The notes beneath the pieces are model-generated. The model did no database searches. It was not told where the DNA came from and saw only the letters and a list, made by a program, of their open reading frames with translations. From assembly GCA_018475625.1 (NCBI GenBank), contig JAAKEZ010000016.1, positions 1 to 35,611 of the forward strand: DNA of 35,611 bases, read 5' to 3'. This document shows positions 32,558-35,611 of this stretch, piece by piece. Position numbers and translations under genes: made by a program. How positions within the stretch are numbered: position 1 is the first letter of the stretch; every line of letters begins with the position of its first letter. Source of the DNA: Candidatus Bathyarchaeota archaeon A05DMB-2 (GTDB lineage Archaea > Thermoproteota > Bathyarchaeia > Bathyarchaeales > Bathycorpusculaceae).

Positions 32558-33358
32558 ATGAAGAAACCAGTTCGCGTCGTGTTTAAGAGCCAGGGTGCGA
32601 AGGTCCGTGGGCTTTTCTACGAAGCCTCTGGAATCAAACCATTGCCAACTGTTATCCTTTGTCATGGATTTCCTGGAAATGATGGAGACGTGTTTGGTCT
32701 TGGCGAGAGACTGACGGAAGAAGGATTCAATGCTCTTGCCTTCAATTATCGTGGCTCTTGGGGGAGCGAAGGATTATTCAAGGATGCGAACTCCTTGGAG
32801 GATGTAGTCTCGGCCATTCGCTACGTGAAATCCAGTTTTGTTGTCAAAGAATTCAATGTTAACCCGTCACGCATTGCCCTTATTGGGTACAGTTATGGTG
32901 GTGGCATGGCTCTGTTGGGTTCATTGAGTTACGCCTCAGTGAAAAGAGTAGTTGACCTTGCTGGAGGCAACCTTGGCGAAGCGGGAAGAATGATGAAACA
33001 AAGTGATGAATTCAGACGAGCGATTGAGAAAAGCATAGAGGAAGGTGCTACCAACTCAAGTTTAAGAGTGAATCCTAAGGAAATCATCGCTGAACTGCTT
33101 GCAGACTTGGACAAGTTCGACTTGGTCAAGCACGCTGAGAAAATATCAAGTAAGGATATTTTGATAATTGGTGGATGGCGTGACCAAGATGCGGACATAG
33201 AACATCACATATTGCCTCTCTTCAGAGCATTGCAGAGACATGGAGCGAAACAAGTGCAAATAGAAATCTTCGACTCAGACCACTCATTCACAAACGTCAG
33301 AAATCAGTTAGCAGACAGAATAGTATCTTGGTTGAGGAGAACTCCAAAGACACGATAA
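32558..33358 (+). CDS. alpha/beta hydrolase
   Basis: 266 aa, ATG about 25 bases after the TATA-like GTTTATAG (32528-32535), so probably leaderless. HGFPGN (36-41), nucleophile GYSYGG (110-115, Ser112) and His of DSDHSFTN near residue 243 form the catalytic triad with an Asp in GGWRDQDAD. Resembles dienelactone hydrolase or peptidase-S9-type small hydrolases. The intergenic 32278-32557 holds both promoters and nothing else that I can see. Confidence 0.75.
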   Translation: MKKPVRVVFKSQGAKVRGLFYEASGIKPLPTVILCHGFPGNDGDVFGLGERLTEEGFNALAFNYRGSWGSEGLFKDANSLEDVVSAIRYVKSSFVVKEFNVNPSRIALIGYSYGGGMALLGSLSYASVKRVVDLAGGNLGEAGRMMKQSDEFRRAIEKSIEEGATNSSLRVNPKEIIAELLADLDKFDLVKHAEKISSKDILIIGGWRDQDADIEHHILPLFRALQRHGAKQVQIEIFDSDHSFTNVRNQLADRIVSWLRRTPKTR

Positions 33359-33416
33359 CAGGATAAGTAGTAGGATAAGACCTTGCCCCAACCATTAGTG
33401 AGCCGAGAGTTCGAAC

Positions 33417-33456
33417 AATACCCTGAGTAGGGTATTATGGTAGCCCGGGAGTTACC
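33417..33456. repeat. two adjacent hairpins
   Basis: AATACCCT (33417-33424) and AGGGTATT (33429-33436) form a perfect 8-base stem with a four-base loop. Three bases later GGTAGC (33439-33444) pairs with GTTACC (33451-33456), allowing one G-T pair, around CCGGGA. They lie between the hydrolase gene and the next promoter (TATA AATTTATA, 33470-33477). They may be a terminator or small structured RNA; there is no T-run. Confidence 0.45.
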
Positions 33457-33522
33457 GTTCTCAGGTTGTAATTTATACCAATCTCCCCTTTTTTGGTTAT
33501 GACGTTTATGTGGAGGGATTTT

Positions 33523-33822
33523 GTGCCTAGACCGAAGGATGTTCATGCAGGTGCGCTCGTGGTTAAGACGCGTGGTAAGAAAAAGTATGTCTATTTAGTT
33601 AAGAGGATTGGAAAGAAGGTTTCGTCTATTTATCTTGGACCCTACTATGACGAGGATGTTTTGCGGCAGTTCATCGAGTATCATAAAGCGCGTATTCAGC
33701 GCTTAGAAGCAAAGCTGGCTTTCCATAGGGGACATTTGGAGTTGGCGGAGAAAGAGTTGGCTAGAATGCAGGATGTTAAGCGGCATCTTGAACGCTATGG
33801 GGCGGTTGTGCCCAACAAATGA
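33523..33822 (+). CDS. coiled-coil protein of mobile-element type
   Basis: 99 aa from GTG 33523, chosen because GGAGGG (33512-33517) is five bases upstream; longer frames start at 33493. An N-terminal beta part (KKKYVYLVKRIGKKVSSIYL, then GPYYDEDVL) is followed by a long helix with coiled-coil spacing (RIQRLEAKLAFHRGHLELAE). I do not recognise a function; similar small proteins occur near archaeal integrated elements. Possibly DNA binding. Confidence 0.6.
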   Translation: MPRPKDVHAGALVVKTRGKKKYVYLVKRIGKKVSSIYLGPYYDEDVLRQFIEYHKARIQRLEAKLAFHRGHLELAEKELARMQDVKRHLERYGAVVPNK

Positions 33823-33988
33823 GGTTTCAACATGATTTTTCTGCTCTCTTTTGTCGGACGAGAAAATTTTATTTTTGCGACAAGTCCGTTTCAAGTTGCT
33901 TTTCAAAAACAAGGTTTAAATTTGGGTTATCTTACGTATATGAAAGATTGAAAAAGTTGTCAAAAGTATGCAGAAGGTTGGATGAGAC

Positions 33989-34255
33989 ATGCCCGTAACC
34001 GAGACAGTTCAGTTTTTGGCTAGATTGCAGAAGTGGAATCGTATTCAGATTCCTGTTGAGGTGCGGTGGCGTTTTAAGCTTGAAGCTGGAGAACTCTTAA
34101 ACGTTAGAGTTAGCCCTGTTGGCGGCCTTGCAGATGAACAATTTGTGGCTAGGCTTCTGTCTGGGGGGCGCATAACCATTCCATGGGAAGTGGTTTGGGC
34201 TCTTAAGTTAGATAAACCGGGCTACATGTTAAGAGTGTGGCTAATCCCTCATTAA
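33989..34255 (+). CDS. tandem AbrB/SpoVT-like DNA-binding protein
   Basis: 88 aa holding two similar swapped-hairpin units: QKWNRIQIPVEVRWRFKLEA (about 14-33) and SGGRITIPWEVVWALKLDKP (about 58-77). Normal AbrB-type regulators have one unit and dimerise; here both halves are in one chain, so it may bind DNA as a monomer. Lacks a toxin partner. Likely an autonomous regulator. Confidence 0.7.
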   Translation: MPVTETVQFLARLQKWNRIQIPVEVRWRFKLEAGELLNVRVSPVGGLADEQFVARLLSGGRITIPWEVVWALKLDKPGYMLRVWLIPH

Positions 34256-34457
34256 TGCTGTAAATACTGCGTTTGACATGGGCTCAAACAAATTGAGGAG
34301 GAGGGTGAAAAGCATTTTCCAGTAGGCACCGTTTCCCCTCTTTTTCTATCGTGTTTCTAAAGGCGTTGGATTGAGGATACTGTTAAGTTATTTGACCCGT
34401 TAGCTGTTACCAAAAGGTAAAATACCAGACAAAGATTTCCACTCTAAGGAATATACT

Positions 34458-35492
34458 ATGATAATAATCCGAAAAGATGGGAGAAGCATCGATCTTAAGC
34501 CCAAGCCATTTGACGACGAGGAAGACCTTAGAAGACAATTGCTGGCGAATCTCAACATAATCCCAGTAAGAGATATCAGCGGCGAAGTTGATGAAAGCAT
34601 CATTGCGTGGAGATCAGAGTTTCCCCTAACAGTCGGCTCCGTCGACTTGGCGTCAGTGGGCGATGGAGGAGGAATATACTTGATAGAGACGAAGCTCTTC
34701 AAGAACCAAGATAAAAGAAAGGTAGTTGCCCAAACATTGGATTATGTAGCTGACCTCTGGAAGGGGTATGCGCAAGACTCTGAAAAGTTCTTGGACAAGC
34801 TCCAGGAGGGGGGTCATGGAGAGATTCCCAAAGACGAAGGATTCCGAGAGGATATCGGGCAGAACCTCAGAGATGCCAATTACTACATCATGATAGCCAT
34901 GGATAGTGTAACACGACAGGTCAAGGATTTGATAGAATTCCTGAATAAGCATACAGACTTCAAAATCCTGGCTCTCGAAGTCGAGCGTTATGTGGGCGAT
35001 GGACTGGAAGTTATTCTGCCACATGTATATGGCGAGGAGATATCCCGAGAAGTTGTCCGACGGGTAGAGTCCACTCCGTGGTCTTCCGAGCAACTCAAGA
35101 TCGAGTTCGAAAAAATTGCTGACACGAACTTGAGAGGCAGGCTTTTGAAGATGCTTGAATGGGCAGTTGATAAGAATCTGTTTATCCAGTCTAGGGGCAA
35201 GGTGCCACAATTCGGGCTAAAGGCTGAAGCAGGAAGGGTGTTTGGCGTTACACCAGAAGGGAGCCTCTATGCATATTTCGGAAATATAGAGCGTGGCAAG
35301 TATCCTTCAGACGAAAACAGATACGAATTTGTCAAAGGCTTAAAGGCGTTACGCCTATTGCCTCAGGATCTAAACCCAGATGATGTTATCTCAGGACGAT
35401 ACTTGACCAAACGACTGAATCAGCTAACAGAAGAGGAATTCGTTAAGCTGCTTGGACTGTTAGAACGTCACCTCATGGCAACTTCAGAATAA
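34458..35492 (+). CDS. PD-(D/E)XK family nuclease
   Basis: 344 aa. The nuclease core is clear: Glu21/22 in a helix (EEDLRRQLLANLNIIP), then Asp63 (GSVDLASVGD) and Glu77-x-Lys79 (YLIETKL), followed by the usual KVVAQTLDYVADL helix. This resembles DUF91/NucS-type and restriction-type nucleases. The C-terminal two thirds is helical with a basic alpha/beta end (VPQFGLKAEAGRVF). Possible roles are restriction, repair or host defence. No methylase or partner is adjacent in the window. Confidence 0.75.
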   Translation: MIIIRKDGRSIDLKPKPFDDEEDLRRQLLANLNIIPVRDISGEVDESIIAWRSEFPLTVGSVDLASVGDGGGIYLIETKLFKNQDKRKVVAQTLDYVADLWKGYAQDSEKFLDKLQEGGHGEIPKDEGFREDIGQNLRDANYYIMIAMDSVTRQVKDLIEFLNKHTDFKILALEVERYVGDGLEVILPHVYGEEISREVVRRVESTPWSSEQLKIEFEKIADTNLRGRLLKMLEWAVDKNLFIQSRGKVPQFGLKAEAGRVFGVTPEGSLYAYFGNIERGKYPSDENRYEFVKGLKALRLLPQDLNPDDVISGRYLTKRLNQLTEEEFVKLLGLLERHLMATSE

Positions 35493-35568
35493 AGAATTCT
35501 ATAGCCAGCCACTATGATTCCATATAGGCTGGGTAAAAAACTTAACAGAACCTGGATTGAGTGTTCTT

Positions 35569-35611
35569 TATCGCTTTGTTTTTATATTATCGTTTTTAGC
35601 GATAGCTTTTT
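35569..35611 (+). terminator. inverted repeat followed by T-run (weak)
   Basis: TATCGCT (35569-35575) and AGCGATA (35598-35604) are perfect arms with a 22-base T-rich loop, followed by GCTTTTT at the window edge. It could end transcription of the nuclease gene, about 80 bases after its stop. The long loop makes this tentative. Confidence 0.35.

Noticed and set aside
33395-33420. GTTCGAA T-loop-like sequence
   Set aside because: Flanking stems do not pair on either strand; not a tRNA.
31205-33450. GGTAGCCCGGGA shared by the integrase 3' end (31205-31216) and 33439-33450, as a possible attachment-site core
   Set aside because: A 12-base match is expected by chance many times in a 35 kb window, and flanks do not match.

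Overview
The window looks like archaeal chromosome carrying at least two virus-derived segments. The archaeal signs are CobY, CobZ and the archaeal CobT (non-bacterial versions of late cobalamin enzymes), a RadA-type recombinase, Tfx-like and other archaeal winged-helix regulators, A/T-rich TATA boxes 25-45 bases ahead of starts, and mixed use of GGAGG/GGTGA leaders and leaderless starts. I cannot fix the phylum; a Bathyarchaeia/Thermoproteota-like or methanogen-related lineage is a guess. No tRNA, rRNA or CRISPR array was found.

Region 1 (1-8648) is the late operon of a tailed siphovirus-like provirus: tail-terminator-like protein with an inserted beta-sandwich, tail tube, small protein, tail assembly chaperone with a convincing -1 frameshift site, HK97 gp10-like tail completion protein, short tape measure, and one large hub/fibre polypeptide. 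These are followed by an ABC-ATPase/acetyltransferase fusion (COG2401 type) and a Tfx-like regulator. Region 2 (8734-12536) looks like cargo: a PAPS-reductase-family PP-loop protein, then a compact PIN-nuclease / AAA+ ATPase / winged-helix protein trio that I cannot match to a named system and that may be a defence module. Region 3 (12854-15014) is a run of small overlapping viral genes (coiled coil, zinc-binding proteins, HExxH zincin, RING-like zinc protein, ASCH protein), ended by a broken winged-helix gene at 15035-15226.

Region 4 (15307-23215) is a chromosomal cobalamin salvage island. One minus-strand operon runs btuF-btuC-btuD-DUF71 ATPase-cobT-cobS-cobY; cobZ and a DUF4443 regulator diverge from it. 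Together they import corrinoid and assemble the lower ligand (CobT makes alpha-ribazole phosphate, CobY activates AdoCbi-P, CobS joins them, CobZ dephosphorylates).

Region 5 (23313-26377) holds a chimeric viral remnant, an AbiEi/AbiEii toxin-antitoxin pair, a ribbon-helix-helix gene interrupted by TAG, and a small unknown gene. Region 6 (26462-31237) is a second element: small viral genes, RadA, two sets of palindromic operator-like repeats around a winged-helix gene, and a tyrosine integrase. Region 7 (31363-35492) has two divergent alpha/beta hydrolases, a coiled-coil protein, a tandem AbrB-like protein and a PD-(D/E)XK nuclease.

The most notable observations are the -1 frameshift in the archaeal viral tail chaperone, the unassigned PIN/ATPase/winged-helix module, the 39-base repeat that links region 3 to the chimeric gene at 23.3 kb, and the COG2401 gene whose conserved N-terminus lacks any ordinary start codon.
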